Shown here piece after piece: positions 23,928 through 31,884 of a DNA stretch of 33,478 nucleotides. This DNA is from Firmicutes bacterium UBA6132 (lineage in GTDB: Bacteria; Bacillota_A; Clostridia; Tissierellales; Sedimentibacteraceae), in the NCBI GenBank assembly GCA_002435835.1, contig DIVM01000303.1:674-34151 (forward strand), in the 5' to 3' direction. Position 1 is the first letter of the stretch, and each line of letters begins with the position of its first letter. The notes beneath the pieces were generated by a model. The model saw nothing but the letters and a program-made list of their open reading frames with translations. It did no database searches and was not told the DNA's origin. Position numbers and translations under genes: made by a program.

Positions 23928-25286
23928 ATGCCAAAAAAACTAGTAGTTATTGGAGGTACAGCAGCAGGTTTAAGTGCTGCTTCAAAGGTAAAAAGAAGCA
24001 ATCCAGAAATCGAAGTTTATGTTTATGAAAAATCTGGTTATGTAAGTTATGGGGCTTGCGGACTCCCCTATTTTGTAGGAGATATTATTAAAAATCCAGA
24101 AAACCTTGTCTCCTTAACTGTAAATGATTTAACAGAAAAAAGAAATATTAAAACTTGTATTCATCATGAGGTTATAAAAATTAATAATCAAAACAAATCT
24201 ATTGTTGTAAAAAACATAGATACAGATGAAACTTTTATACAAGAATACGATTATCTTGTTATTGCTACAGGTGCTACTCCAATTGTTCCTCCAATTAAAG
24301 GGATCAATTCAAATGGTGTATATTATCTTAGGACGGTAGAAGATGGTATTCAGCTAAAAAGTAAAGTTATAAATGAAGCAAAGGAAGCTGTAATTGTTGG
24401 AGGTGGTTTTATTGGCTTGGAAGTAGCAGAGGAATTATCATTTCAAGGCATAAAAGTCACTGTAATTGAAGCTATGCCAAGACTACTTCCCTTTTTAAAT
24501 GAAGAATTTGCACAAAAAGTTGAAAAAACTCTTGCAAGTAATAATGTTACCGTTCATATGGGAGTATCCGTAGAAGAAATTATTGAGAATAATGAAAAAG
24601 CATGTGGCGTAAAAACAAGTGATGGAAGGGTTATTTCTGCAGACTTAATCTTAGTATCAGTTGGAGTAAAACCAAATACAAAACTAGCAGAAGATTGCAA
24701 TTTAAAGTTAGGATTAAAATCAAGCATTGTTGTTGATGAATATATGCAGACCAGTGATAGTTCTATTTGGGCATGCGGAGATTGTGTTCAAATGTTTCAA
24801 TTAACAACACAAGAGCCTACTTATGTTCCACTGGGTACAGTTGCTAATAAACAGGGGAGAATTGCAGGTAGTAATATTGTAGGAGAAAATAAAACATTCA
24901 AAGGGGTGTTAGCATCTCAAGTTACAAAGGTTTTTGATTTATTTATCGCTTCTACAGGTTTAACTCCAGAGCAAGCTATAAGGGCTGGATATTTGGTTGA
25001 AACTAGTACTGTTACGAAAGGCGACGTTGCATCTTACTATCCGGGTTGTAAAGATAATTCTTTATGTCTAATTTTTGATAAGAAAAGAGGACAATTACTT
25101 GGAGCTCAAGGAATTGGCAGTAAATCTATCGCTGGAAGAATAAATGTTTTGGCAACAGCCATAACAGCAAAAATGACAATTGAACAAATCAATGAATTAG
25201 ATTTAGTATATGCTCCGCCGGTTGCACCGGTTTATGATCCAATTTTAATCGCTGCTAGTCAGGCATTAAAAAAGGTTGAAAAATAG
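23928..25286 (+). CDS. FAD/NAD(P)-dependent disulfide (CoA-disulfide or persulfide) reductase-like protein
   Basis: 452 residues. FAD-binding VVIGGTAAGLSAASK at the N-terminus, NAD-binding VIVGGGFIGLEVAEEL in the middle, and IWACGDCVQ before the dimerisation domain. The single redox cysteine is Cys44 in SYGACGLPYFVGD, the pattern of CoA-disulfide reductases, NADH oxidases and NADH-dependent persulfide reductases. There is no rhodanese domain at the C-terminus. GGAGGCATGG carries the RBS and start, 45 bases after the lyase gene. With the desulfidase downstream, a thiol or persulfide substrate is plausible but unproven. Confidence 0.87.
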   Translation: MPKKLVVIGGTAAGLSAASKVKRSNPEIEVYVYEKSGYVSYGACGLPYFVGDIIKNPENLVSLTVNDLTEKRNIKTCIHHEVIKINNQNKSIVVKNIDTDETFIQEYDYLVIATGATPIVPPIKGINSNGVYYLRTVEDGIQLKSKVINEAKEAVIVGGGFIGLEVAEELSFQGIKVTVIEAMPRLLPFLNEEFAQKVEKTLASNNVTVHMGVSVEEIIENNEKACGVKTSDGRVISADLILVSVGVKPNTKLAEDCNLKLGLKSSIVVDEYMQTSDSSIWACGDCVQMFQLTTQEPTYVPLGTVANKQGRIAGSNIVGENKTFKGVLASQVTKVFDLFIASTGLTPEQAIRAGYLVETSTVTKGDVASYYPGCKDNSLCLIFDKKRGQLLGAQGIGSKSIAGRINVLATAITAKMTIEQINELDLVYAPPVAPVYDPILIAASQALKKVEK

Positions 25287-25305
25287 GAGATGGAGGCTAT
25301 TTAGT

Positions 25306-25710
25306 ATGGTTGAACTTTTTGAAATAAATATAGGGAAAGACTTGGATATAAAAGATGAGATTATGAAATATGTTCTTGAAAAAGGTTGGGAATCAGCATA
25401 TGTAATCGGAGCTATTGGTTCAGTAAAGGATGTAAGATTAACAACACCTTGCTCCTATGATCTACCACCTAAGATTACAACTAACGAATTTAATCTTCCC
25501 GCTGAAATTCTTTCGTTTACAGGAGAAATTTTGAAACGTGAAAAAATGGATCCTTTATTAGAAAAAGCATATCCTGATAAGAATATTCCACTATTTATTC
25601 ATATTCATGCTAGTGTAGCTGTGAGTGGTGGACATGTATTTGGAGGAGGATTTCAAACGGGTAAAACACTAAGAGCATTACGTGTTTTTATTAAACCATT
25701 AAATAGTTAA
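25306..25710 (+). CDS. PPC/DUF296 domain protein
   Basis: 134 residues from ATG 25306 (GATGGAGG 9 bases upstream), 19 bases after the flavoprotein gene, so same operon. It is a single PPC domain, with AYVIGAIGSVKDVRL and the metal-site-like HIHASVAVSGGH (His99, His101, His110) and GGGFQTGKTLRAL. Stand-alone bacterial PPC proteins are called DNA-binding by analogy with plant AT-hook proteins, but there is no AT-hook here. An enzyme or small-ligand role within the pathway is equally likely. Confidence 0.8.
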   Translation: MVELFEINIGKDLDIKDEIMKYVLEKGWESAYVIGAIGSVKDVRLTTPCSYDLPPKITTNEFNLPAEILSFTGEILKREKMDPLLEKAYPDKNIPLFIHIHASVAVSGGHVFGGGFQTGKTLRALRVFIKPLNS

Positions 25711-26044
25711 TAGTTAAATAGTAAAAACATCATATGTCATTTAGTGTAAATTTCTTAAAAGGATGTATACACGTAGTGCTAAGTGCCGTGAGAACCATCG
25801 AATTATCAAGGGTTCATTGTTTTGTTACAATTTATTTTACGACAATTAAATATTCATTAGTATTAGTAAATAGGTTATAATGTTATAATTAAAAGCGATT
25901 TCTAATTTTGTGTTTATAAAATTATTGCAGAAAGAAGGGAGCTTTGTGTTATTTCATAAAAATCCTGTAACCATTGAATATAATGTTTTAAATAAAAATA
26001 GGAGTGTCTTATTGACACTAACTAAAAAAATAGGAGAGTCACTT
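25711..26044. other. Intergenic region before the TRAP binding protein
   Basis: Without a convincing gene. It holds a TGTTACAA half-site near 25824, also found at 22859, and two overlapping TATAAT-like boxes (25876-25889). Just before the gene is a small hairpin, AGTGTC/GACACT. The in-frame extension from 25910 has no RBS and is not a signal peptide, so it is treated as leader. The stretch around 25775-25820 (ACGTAGTGCTAAGTGCCGTG...) has a different base texture and may be a fragment of something mobile; I could not identify it. Confidence 0.5.
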
Positions 26045-27097
26045 ATGAAAAAACTATTTAAATTAGTATGTTTATTAGCATTAACTTTTTTGTTGGTAGC
26101 GTGCAGCCAAACAAAAGAAGCTACAGAAAACCCAGAATCAACTAACAGTGAAACAAATTCAAACGAAATTGCAAAACCATCTTCACCAAAGAAATTTTCC
26201 CTTGGAAGTGGTTCTACAGGAGGTAACTTTTATTTAGTAGGTGGTGGTATCTCTACACTGTTAAATAATTATTTATCAGATTATGTTCTTTTTACAACTG
26301 AAACAACTGGAGGTTCTACAGCAAATTTAGTAATGTTACAAAATGGAGAGGCAGAACTTGGGATTGCAATGACTTCCTCTTTAGCTGAAGCAACAGAAGG
26401 AAAAGCAGAGTGGACAGGAGGGAAACCATTAGATAAATTAAGAGGAATGGTTGCATTATATCCATCATCCATGACTATATACTCCTTAAAAGATAAAAAT
26501 ATTAAATCTTTATCTGATTTAAATGGGAAAGTAGTTGGTTTAGGCTCTAAAGGCGCTGCAATGGATAATAGTTTACGTGTAATCTTTGATAAATTAGGTA
26601 TAAAACCAAAATCTATCTTCAATGATGGGCATGGTGCTACAGCATCAGCTGTAGGAGATGGAACCGTAGATGCAGCAGTACTTTTCTCTTATCCTCCATT
26701 TCCTGCTATATCTGAATTGGAAAGTTCAAAAGACCTGAATTTTGTTTCTTTAACAGAAGAAGAACAAAAAAATATGTTTGATACTTATAGTTTCTACTCA
26801 CCTGCTGTTTTAAAAACAGGATCTTACAAAAGTATAACAGAAGATGTTGCTACAGTTGCAGAATGGAATATGTTAGTAACAAGTAATGAAGTAGATGAAG
26901 ATTATGTATATTTAATGACTAAAACAATTTTTGAAAATAATCCTGACTTAATAAATGTACATGCTAGTTGTTCATATGCTACACCTGAAAATGATCTTAA
27001 TTTTAATATTCCTTTACATGCAGGTGCCGTAAGGTATCTAAAAGAAATTGGAATTGATGTGCCTGCTAAATTAATACCGGCAGAATATACAGAGTAA
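26045..27097 (+). CDS. TAXI-family TRAP transporter solute-binding lipoprotein
   Basis: 350 residues from ATG 26045 (GGAGAG upstream). Signal peptide with lipobox LLVAC about 19 residues in, so the protein is tethered outside the membrane. A Ser/Thr/Asn/Glu-rich linker precedes the TAXI domain: LGSGSTGGNFYLVGGGIS, ETTGGSTANLVMLQNGEAELGI, SLSDLNGKVVGLGSKGAAMDN. TAXI proteins capture organic acids such as glutamate or 2-oxo acids and deliver them to a fused permease, which is the next gene. The ligand here is unknown. Confidence 0.93.
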   Translation: MKKLFKLVCLLALTFLLVACSQTKEATENPESTNSETNSNEIAKPSSPKKFSLGSGSTGGNFYLVGGGISTLLNNYLSDYVLFTTETTGGSTANLVMLQNGEAELGIAMTSSLAEATEGKAEWTGGKPLDKLRGMVALYPSSMTIYSLKDKNIKSLSDLNGKVVGLGSKGAAMDNSLRVIFDKLGIKPKSIFNDGHGATASAVGDGTVDAAVLFSYPPFPAISELESSKDLNFVSLTEEEQKNMFDTYSFYSPAVLKTGSYKSITEDVATVAEWNMLVTSNEVDEDYVYLMTKTIFENNPDLINVHASCSYATPENDLNFNIPLHAGAVRYLKEIGIDVPAKLIPAEYTE

Positions 27098-27108
27098 ATA
27101 AATCTAAA

Positions 27109-27163
27109 TTATAACTCTTTGTATATATTAGGTTTTAAAACTTATGAGTACAAAGAGTTATAA
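27109..27163 (+). promoter_or_regulatory. Perfect 15-bp intergenic hairpin between TRAP binding protein and permease
   Basis: TTATAACTCTTTGTA (27109-27123) and its exact complement (27149-27163) around a 25-base loop. There is no T-tract, so it is not a simple terminator. It lies 11 bases after the binding-protein stop and 22 bases before the permease start. Likely roles are a 3' mRNA stabiliser, giving more binding protein than permease, or partial attenuation. Confidence 0.7.
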
Positions 27164-27185
27164 AATTAAGAATGGAGGATTTAGA

Positions 27186-29069
27186 TTGGAGAAAAAATTT
27201 AATTATAATCAATTTAAGAATTATTTTATGATTGGTCTTTCTTTATTGGCTGTTTATATTCATGTTGGTAATTTTATGTTCTTAACTTTACCTAGTGTAC
27301 AATTTTATGCATGGCATTTAATGATTGGCTTGATTTTAATTTTTTTACAATTTCCATTGGTTAAAAAGCATCCTACGAAATTTTTAGCAGTTGATTGGAG
27401 CTTTATAATTTTAATTGCCATAATAAGCCTATATGTTATTATTAATTTTGAGCAATATATGCAGGTTATGCAAACAAATACACCAACTATAGAATTATAT
27501 GCTTTAGGAGTTATTGTAACATTTCTTGTATTAGAGGCTAGCAGGCGTGTTTTGGGAAATGTGTTACCAATTATTGCAATTGTAGCTATTATATATGCGT
27601 TATTCGGAGGAGATTTACCAGGTATTCTTGGACATAGAGGTTATACTTTAAGAAGAGTAGTAAGCACTATATTTGGTGACCAAGGTATTTATGGAGTTCC
27701 TATTGGTACATCAGCTACTAACGTATATTTATTCTTGTTATTTGCAGCTTATTTAAATGTTTCTGGAGCAGCAGATATATTTCAAAATATTGCAATTGCT
27801 TTAGCAGGACGTAAGCGAGGAGGCCCTGCCAAGATGGCAGTTATAGCAAGTGCCTTTTTTGGTAGTATATCTGGAAGTTGTGTAGCAAACGTAGTAAGTA
27901 CTGGTTCATTTACTATTCCATTAATGAAACGAAATGGATATCCACCAAGATTCGCTGGTGCAGTAGAAGCAGTAGCATCTACTGGAGGACAAATTATGCC
28001 CCCTGTCATGGGTGCAGCAGCCTTTGTGTTAGCAGATATTGTAGGAGTATCTTATTCAAAAGTTTGCCTAGCAGCTATGCTACCAGCTATTATGTATTAT
28101 GTTTGTTTGTTTAAAATGGTGGATTTAGAAGCTATCAAACATAATCTGGTTGGTTTAAGTGAAGATCAACTACCGGATTTACATTCATCTCTGAAACGCG
28201 GATTTAAATTATTTATACCGATTGGCGTATTATTATTCTTGCTGCTTGTTATAGAAACTACACCAATGGTAGCGGCTATATGGTCAACTGTGTCTATTAT
28301 AATTTTGGGATATTTGGATAGTGCAGATCGATTTAATTTAAAAAGGTTAATTGATGGTGCGGTTGATTGTAGTAAAAGTTTGGGCCAAGTAGTATCTGCA
28401 TGTGCTACTGCAGGTATAGTGGTAGCAATGTTCTCTTTAACAGGATTTGGCTTGAAATTTTCTGATTTTATCGTACAAATAGGTGGAAACAATTTAGTGA
28501 TAAGCTTAATACTTTCAATGATAGTATGCGCTATTTTAGGTATGGGATTACCAACTACAGCAGCATATATTGTATGTGCAACAGCAATAGCACCAGCACT
28601 TGTAAAACTTGAAGTAGTTCCTTTAGCGGCTCATTTGTTCTTACTTTATTTTGCATCCCTATCTGCAATCACGCCTCCTGTTGCAGTAGCATCCTACGCA
28701 GCATCTGGTATAGCACAAGAAAATTCTGTGAAAGTGAGCATTACTGCAGTTAAGTTAGGAATCACAGGGTTTATATTGCCATTTGCATTTGTATTAAATC
28801 CGGATTATATTACGTTTGCATTAGATGCACAAACATTATTTACGTATATATCAGGTTTAATAGTTAGTATATCTGTAGCTGTTTTATTCCAAGGATATGT
28901 GGAGCAAAAAATAACTATGGTAGAACGTCTATTATATATTGCTATATTTATGTTAGTAATTCAATCCAATCGTATTTCCACAATATCTGGAATAATATTA
29001 TTTGCGATATTATATGGAGGTAGGAAAATACAATCAAGAAAAGTTTTAAAATCAAATCAGCAAGCTTAA
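27186..29069 (+). CDS. TRAP transporter fused permease (4TM/12TM, DctQM type)
   Basis: 627 residues from TTG 27186 with AATGGAGGA 6 bases upstream. The ATG at 27144 lies inside the hairpin loop and has no RBS. Highly hydrophobic, with about 16 spans: the small DctQ-like four-helix part first, then the DctM-like part with SAFFGSISGSCVANVVSTG, STGGQIMPPVMGAAAFV and AILGMGLPTTAAYIVCATAIAPA. The fused form is typical of TAXI systems, which are driven by ion gradients. It pairs with the lipoprotein just upstream. Confidence 0.94.
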   Translation: MEKKFNYNQFKNYFMIGLSLLAVYIHVGNFMFLTLPSVQFYAWHLMIGLILIFLQFPLVKKHPTKFLAVDWSFIILIAIISLYVIINFEQYMQVMQTNTPTIELYALGVIVTFLVLEASRRVLGNVLPIIAIVAIIYALFGGDLPGILGHRGYTLRRVVSTIFGDQGIYGVPIGTSATNVYLFLLFAAYLNVSGAADIFQNIAIALAGRKRGGPAKMAVIASAFFGSISGSCVANVVSTGSFTIPLMKRNGYPPRFAGAVEAVASTGGQIMPPVMGAAAFVLADIVGVSYSKVCLAAMLPAIMYYVCLFKMVDLEAIKHNLVGLSEDQLPDLHSSLKRGFKLFIPIGVLLFLLLVIETTPMVAAIWSTVSIIILGYLDSADRFNLKRLIDGAVDCSKSLGQVVSACATAGIVVAMFSLTGFGLKFSDFIVQIGGNNLVISLILSMIVCAILGMGLPTTAAYIVCATAIAPALVKLEVVPLAAHLFLLYFASLSAITPPVAVASYAASGIAQENSVKVSITAVKLGITGFILPFAFVLNPDYITFALDAQTLFTYISGLIVSISVAVLFQGYVEQKITMVERLLYIAIFMLVIQSNRISTISGIILFAILYGGRKIQSRKVLKSNQQA

Positions 29070-29150
29070 AATAACCATAATAAAAAGTGAGGATATGAAT
29101 AATTTTGTGTGACCTCTATTTTGTTGAAAAAAATAAAGCATAATCTTAGT

Positions 29151-29185
29151 AACAGTATTCGACAAGTCGAATACTGTTTGTTTGT
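29151..29185 (+). terminator. Terminator after the TRAP permease
   Basis: AACAGTATTCGAC / GTCGAATACTGTT (29151-29163 with 29166-29178) followed by TGTTTG. The loop is tight, so the innermost pairs cannot all form. It ends the lyase-to-permease transcript. Confidence 0.7.
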
Positions 29186-29395
29186 ATATACAATCCGGCT
29201 TTGCTGGTGTTCATGATTTTGTTGAATAATGAGTTTTTTATTTATATGTATACATACAAAGGTTACCACACCGTCAGCAATAAGCAGTTTATTGACCAAT
29301 GCAAATAATAAAAGGATAATAAATTCGTAAATTTAAATTTGAAAACTTTTTATGTTTACAGAAAAATTTATTAATGTTAATATATAGATAATGAA
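29186..29395. other. Gene-free stretch after the TRAP terminator
   Basis: AT-rich, with no frame that has a ribosome binding site. The minus-strand frame over it shows no recognisable domain. Confidence 0.5.
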
Positions 29396-29690
29396 TTGTT
29401 AGGTTTCGTTGAAGCAGAGCTTAAGGATGATACGAAGATAATTTATCAGGATTATCAAATAAAATTAACAAGCTTGTTAGCAGGAATAGAATCAGGTGAA
29501 TCAACGATTGCAGCACAAAGAATAGTGTCATTAGGAAGTTCAAAACGACATCAACGAGTAATAGAATAATATGTAAATGATTCATTAGAAAAAAATATTT
29601 ATTAATTCCTTGATTGGACTGAGGTTTAATTATAATTGTAACAAAAATAGCTGAAATTTTTGGGGTAAGTGTAAAAAACATAAAAATTGT
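29396..29690 (+). pseudogene. Unidentified gene remnant(s)
   Basis: One frame codes without interruption from 29396 to a TAA at 29567: LLGFVEAELKDDTKIIYQDY..., ending SSKRHQRVIE. It continues past that stop as YVNDSLEKNIY to a second TAA. There is no start codon or RBS. The first TAA differs by one base from CAA, so it may be a recent stop in an older frame. Further on, TKIAEIFGVSVKNIKI reads like the recognition part of a helix-turn-helix. I do not recognise the parent protein; a decayed phage or transposon gene is possible. Confidence 0.45.
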
Positions 29691-29702
29691 ATTTGTTTAA
29701 AG

Positions 29703-29723
29703 ACTTTCAGAGTTTCTGAAAGT
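29703..29723 (+). promoter_or_regulatory. Dyad upstream of the Crp/Fnr-family gene
   Basis: ACTTTCAG and CTGAAAGT form a perfect 8-base inverted repeat around AGTTT, ending 26 bases before the start codon. It could be an autoregulatory operator or a leader hairpin. Confidence 0.45.
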
Positions 29724-29749
29724 ACTAATGTTAATATATGGAGGTATAT

Positions 29750-30448
29750 ATGAATTATATAACAGGTAGTTTGAATTTTTCTGTTCGATACGATGAAGAA
29801 TTGGAGAATATAATTAAGGCAAATTCTACTATTATTACATTAGAGCCAAAACAAAAGTTATCAGAGCCAGGAGATATGTTAGATTATATCTATTATATAA
29901 AGGAAGGTAGAACAAGACATATTATTACCAATTTAGATGGTGATGAAAAAATACTATATACTTTATCTTCAGGTTGTTTTTTTGGAGAAGCTTCCAATGA
30001 ATTAGATAAACATACTGGTTTATATTCAGCAACAGAGACAAAAACAATACTTTATAAAATTCCACGTCACATTTATCATAATTTAATCGATGAGAATAAA
30101 AAATTTCGTGATGCTATATTATATAGTTATGCCAATAAAGTGTTATTACTTCGATATGAAATAGAAAATTTATCTTTTAATTCTTGTAAAGACAGATTAA
30201 AACGGTTATTTTGCTCGGCTGTAGATCCAAGTCAATTAATAGATGGGCAATGGTATAACTTAAAAATTTGTTACACACAATATGAGATTGGAACCATAGT
30301 CGGTGGAGCGAGAGTTACAATTAGCAAATTAATTAATGAATTATATAATGAAAATTTTATGAGAATTGTCAATCGCAAACGACAAGTAAATAAAAACGAA
30401 TATGATAATTATATAAAACATAATAAGTTTATAATGGAGTTTTTATAA
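29750..30448 (+). CDS. Crp/Fnr-family transcriptional regulator
   Basis: 232 residues from ATG 29750; GGAGG lies 5-6 bases upstream, so the in-frame ATG at 29738 precedes the RBS and is rejected. N-terminal cyclic-nucleotide-binding-like beta barrel (about 20-125; YYIKEGRTRHIIT, SSGCFFGEASNE), dimer helix, then a winged helix (about 165-232; YEIGTIVGGARVTISKLINELYNE). There is no N-terminal cysteine set for an Fe-S cluster, so it is not an oxygen-sensing FNR. It stands directly before the desulfidase gene and after the TRAP operon and probably controls one or both. Confidence 0.88.
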   Translation: MNYITGSLNFSVRYDEELENIIKANSTIITLEPKQKLSEPGDMLDYIYYIKEGRTRHIITNLDGDEKILYTLSSGCFFGEASNELDKHTGLYSATETKTILYKIPRHIYHNLIDENKKFRDAILYSYANKVLLLRYEIENLSFNSCKDRLKRLFCSAVDPSQLIDGQWYNLKICYTQYEIGTIVGGARVTISKLINELYNENFMRIVNRKRQVNKNEYDNYIKHNKFIMEFL

Positions 30449-30534
30449 TATGTAACATTATATACTTTGTATCTTCTTAGATTGTAAACTATTCGTCCTT
30501 CATGTATATTAATAAAATAGATTGGAGGTAAGAT

Positions 30535-31806
30535 ATGAATAGAAAAATATATGATGTTTATGTAAACATATTAAAAGAAGAGTTAATTCCAGCTCTTGGA
30601 TGTACGGAACCCATTGCAATTGCATATGCATCTGCAAAAGCTCGAGAGGTATTAGGATATTTTCCTGAACACATAACAGTATATTGTAGTGGTAATATTA
30701 TTAAAAATGTAAAGTCAGTTATTGTACCAACCACTGTTGATATGAAGGGAATAGAAACCAGTGCCATATTAGGTGCTTTAGCTGGAGATGCAAGCAAAAA
30801 ACTAGAGGTTATCAGCGACGTAACAGATGAACATATTGTAGAAGTAAGAAAGCTTATAGAGAAAAAAATATGTGACGTAAGACTAATTGAAAACATATCC
30901 GATTTACATATAATTGTGGAAATGGAATATAATGAAGAAAGTTCCTTAGTTGAGATAATATATTCTCATACCAATATTACACGTATTATGAAAAATAATA
31001 ATATGATATATGAGAGTAATTCAAGTATGGGACATGACAATTCCCAAACTGACCGCTCCTTATTAAATTTAAGAGATATTTATGATTTTGTAAATGAGTT
31101 AAATATTGAAGATGTAAAGGAGATATTAGACAGGCAAATATCCTTCAATATGAGTATAGCTACAGAAGGATTGTCCCGTCCATATGGAGCGTGTGTAGGT
31201 TCAACATTAATCAATCATAATAAAAAAAGCACAGAAATATTAGCAAAGGCTTTGCCGGCTGCTGGTAGTGATGCTAGAATGGGCGGTTGTACAAAACCTG
31301 TAGTTATTAATTCTGGCAGTGGAAATCAAGGATTAACAGTTTCACTTCCGGTTATTGTTTATGCCAATGCCTTAAATGTGTCGGTAGATAAGAAGTATAA
31401 AGCTTTGGCTTTTAGTAATTTAGTAGCAATTTACCAAAAAAGAGATATTGGTAAATTAAGTGCATTTTGTGGAGTAGTATCTGCAGGTTGCGGTAGCGGA
31501 GCAGCTATTACATATCTAAATGGAGGAAATTATGAAGCCATTTGCCGGACTATAACGAACACATTAGGTAATGTTTCAGGAATAATCTGTGACGGTGCAA
31601 AAGCATCGTGTGCAGCCAAAATAGTTGCATCAGTAAATGCTGCAATTTTAGGGCATCACATGGCTATAGATGATTTATGCTTTAAACCGGATGAAGGGAT
31701 TATTAAATCTGACATTGAAAGCACCATAAAAAGCGTTAGCCGTTTAGCTCGTGAAGGAATGAAATTTACGGATATTGAAATTTTAAAAATAATGTTAGAG
31801 TGTTAA
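30535..31806 (+). CDS. cyuA: CyuA-type L-cysteine desulfidase (UPF0597 family)
   Basis: 423 residues. The family degrades L-cysteine to pyruvate, ammonia and sulfide using a 4Fe-4S cluster. Hallmarks: ALGCTEPIAIAYASAKARE (Cys23), SRPYGACVGS, GGCTKPVVINSGSGNQG, FCGVVSAGCGSGAA (Cys312, Cys319) and ICDGAKASCAAK (Cys352, Cys359). Several of these cysteines are candidate cluster ligands. Full length, ATG 30535 behind TGGAGG. It lies 86 bases after the Crp-type regulator. The true substrate could be another beta-substituted amino acid. Confidence 0.88.
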   Translation: MNRKIYDVYVNILKEELIPALGCTEPIAIAYASAKAREVLGYFPEHITVYCSGNIIKNVKSVIVPTTVDMKGIETSAILGALAGDASKKLEVISDVTDEHIVEVRKLIEKKICDVRLIENISDLHIIVEMEYNEESSLVEIIYSHTNITRIMKNNNMIYESNSSMGHDNSQTDRSLLNLRDIYDFVNELNIEDVKEILDRQISFNMSIATEGLSRPYGACVGSTLINHNKKSTEILAKALPAAGSDARMGGCTKPVVINSGSGNQGLTVSLPVIVYANALNVSVDKKYKALAFSNLVAIYQKRDIGKLSAFCGVVSAGCGSGAAITYLNGGNYEAICRTITNTLGNVSGIICDGAKASCAAKIVASVNAAILGHHMAIDDLCFKPDEGIIKSDIESTIKSVSRLAREGMKFTDIEILKIMLEC

Positions 31807-31837
31807 TATTATTTAATTTAATAAGACAGAATGAAAA

Positions 31838-31876
31838 AGAGAAGGACTAAGTAGAAAAAAGTTCTTCTCTCTGTTT
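31838..31876 (+). terminator. Terminator after cyuA
   Basis: 11-bp stem AGAGAAGGACT (31838-31848) with AGTTCTTCTCT (31860-31870), one G-U pair, then CTGTTTT. The convergent gene ends 15 bases on. Confidence 0.82.
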
Positions 31877-31884
31877 TAATAAAC

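Noticed and set aside
25775..25830. tRNA-like or T-box-like element before the TAXI gene
   Set aside because: GAACC/GGGTTC can pair weakly, but no cloverleaf, no T-box motif and no anticodon arm could be drawn.
25910..26044. 45-residue N-terminal extension of the TAXI binding protein
   Set aside because: It would bury the lipoprotein signal peptide inside the chain. ATG 26045 has an RBS and opens with a proper signal sequence.
27878..28114. Second plus-strand frame within the TRAP permease gene
   Set aside because: Overlaps conserved transmembrane coding sequence in another frame and has no RBS; a shadow of the permease.
29066..29299. Minus-strand frame after the TRAP permease
   Set aside because: It runs through the terminator hairpin, has no clear RBS and no family resemblance.
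29421..29681. Minus-strand frame over the degenerate region
   Set aside because: Hydrophobic Leu/Phe-rich product of antisense AT-rich DNA, no RBS. The plus-strand remnant reads better.
29750..30448. Oxygen-sensing FNR
   Set aside because: The N-terminal region lacks the cysteine cluster needed for an Fe-S sensor.
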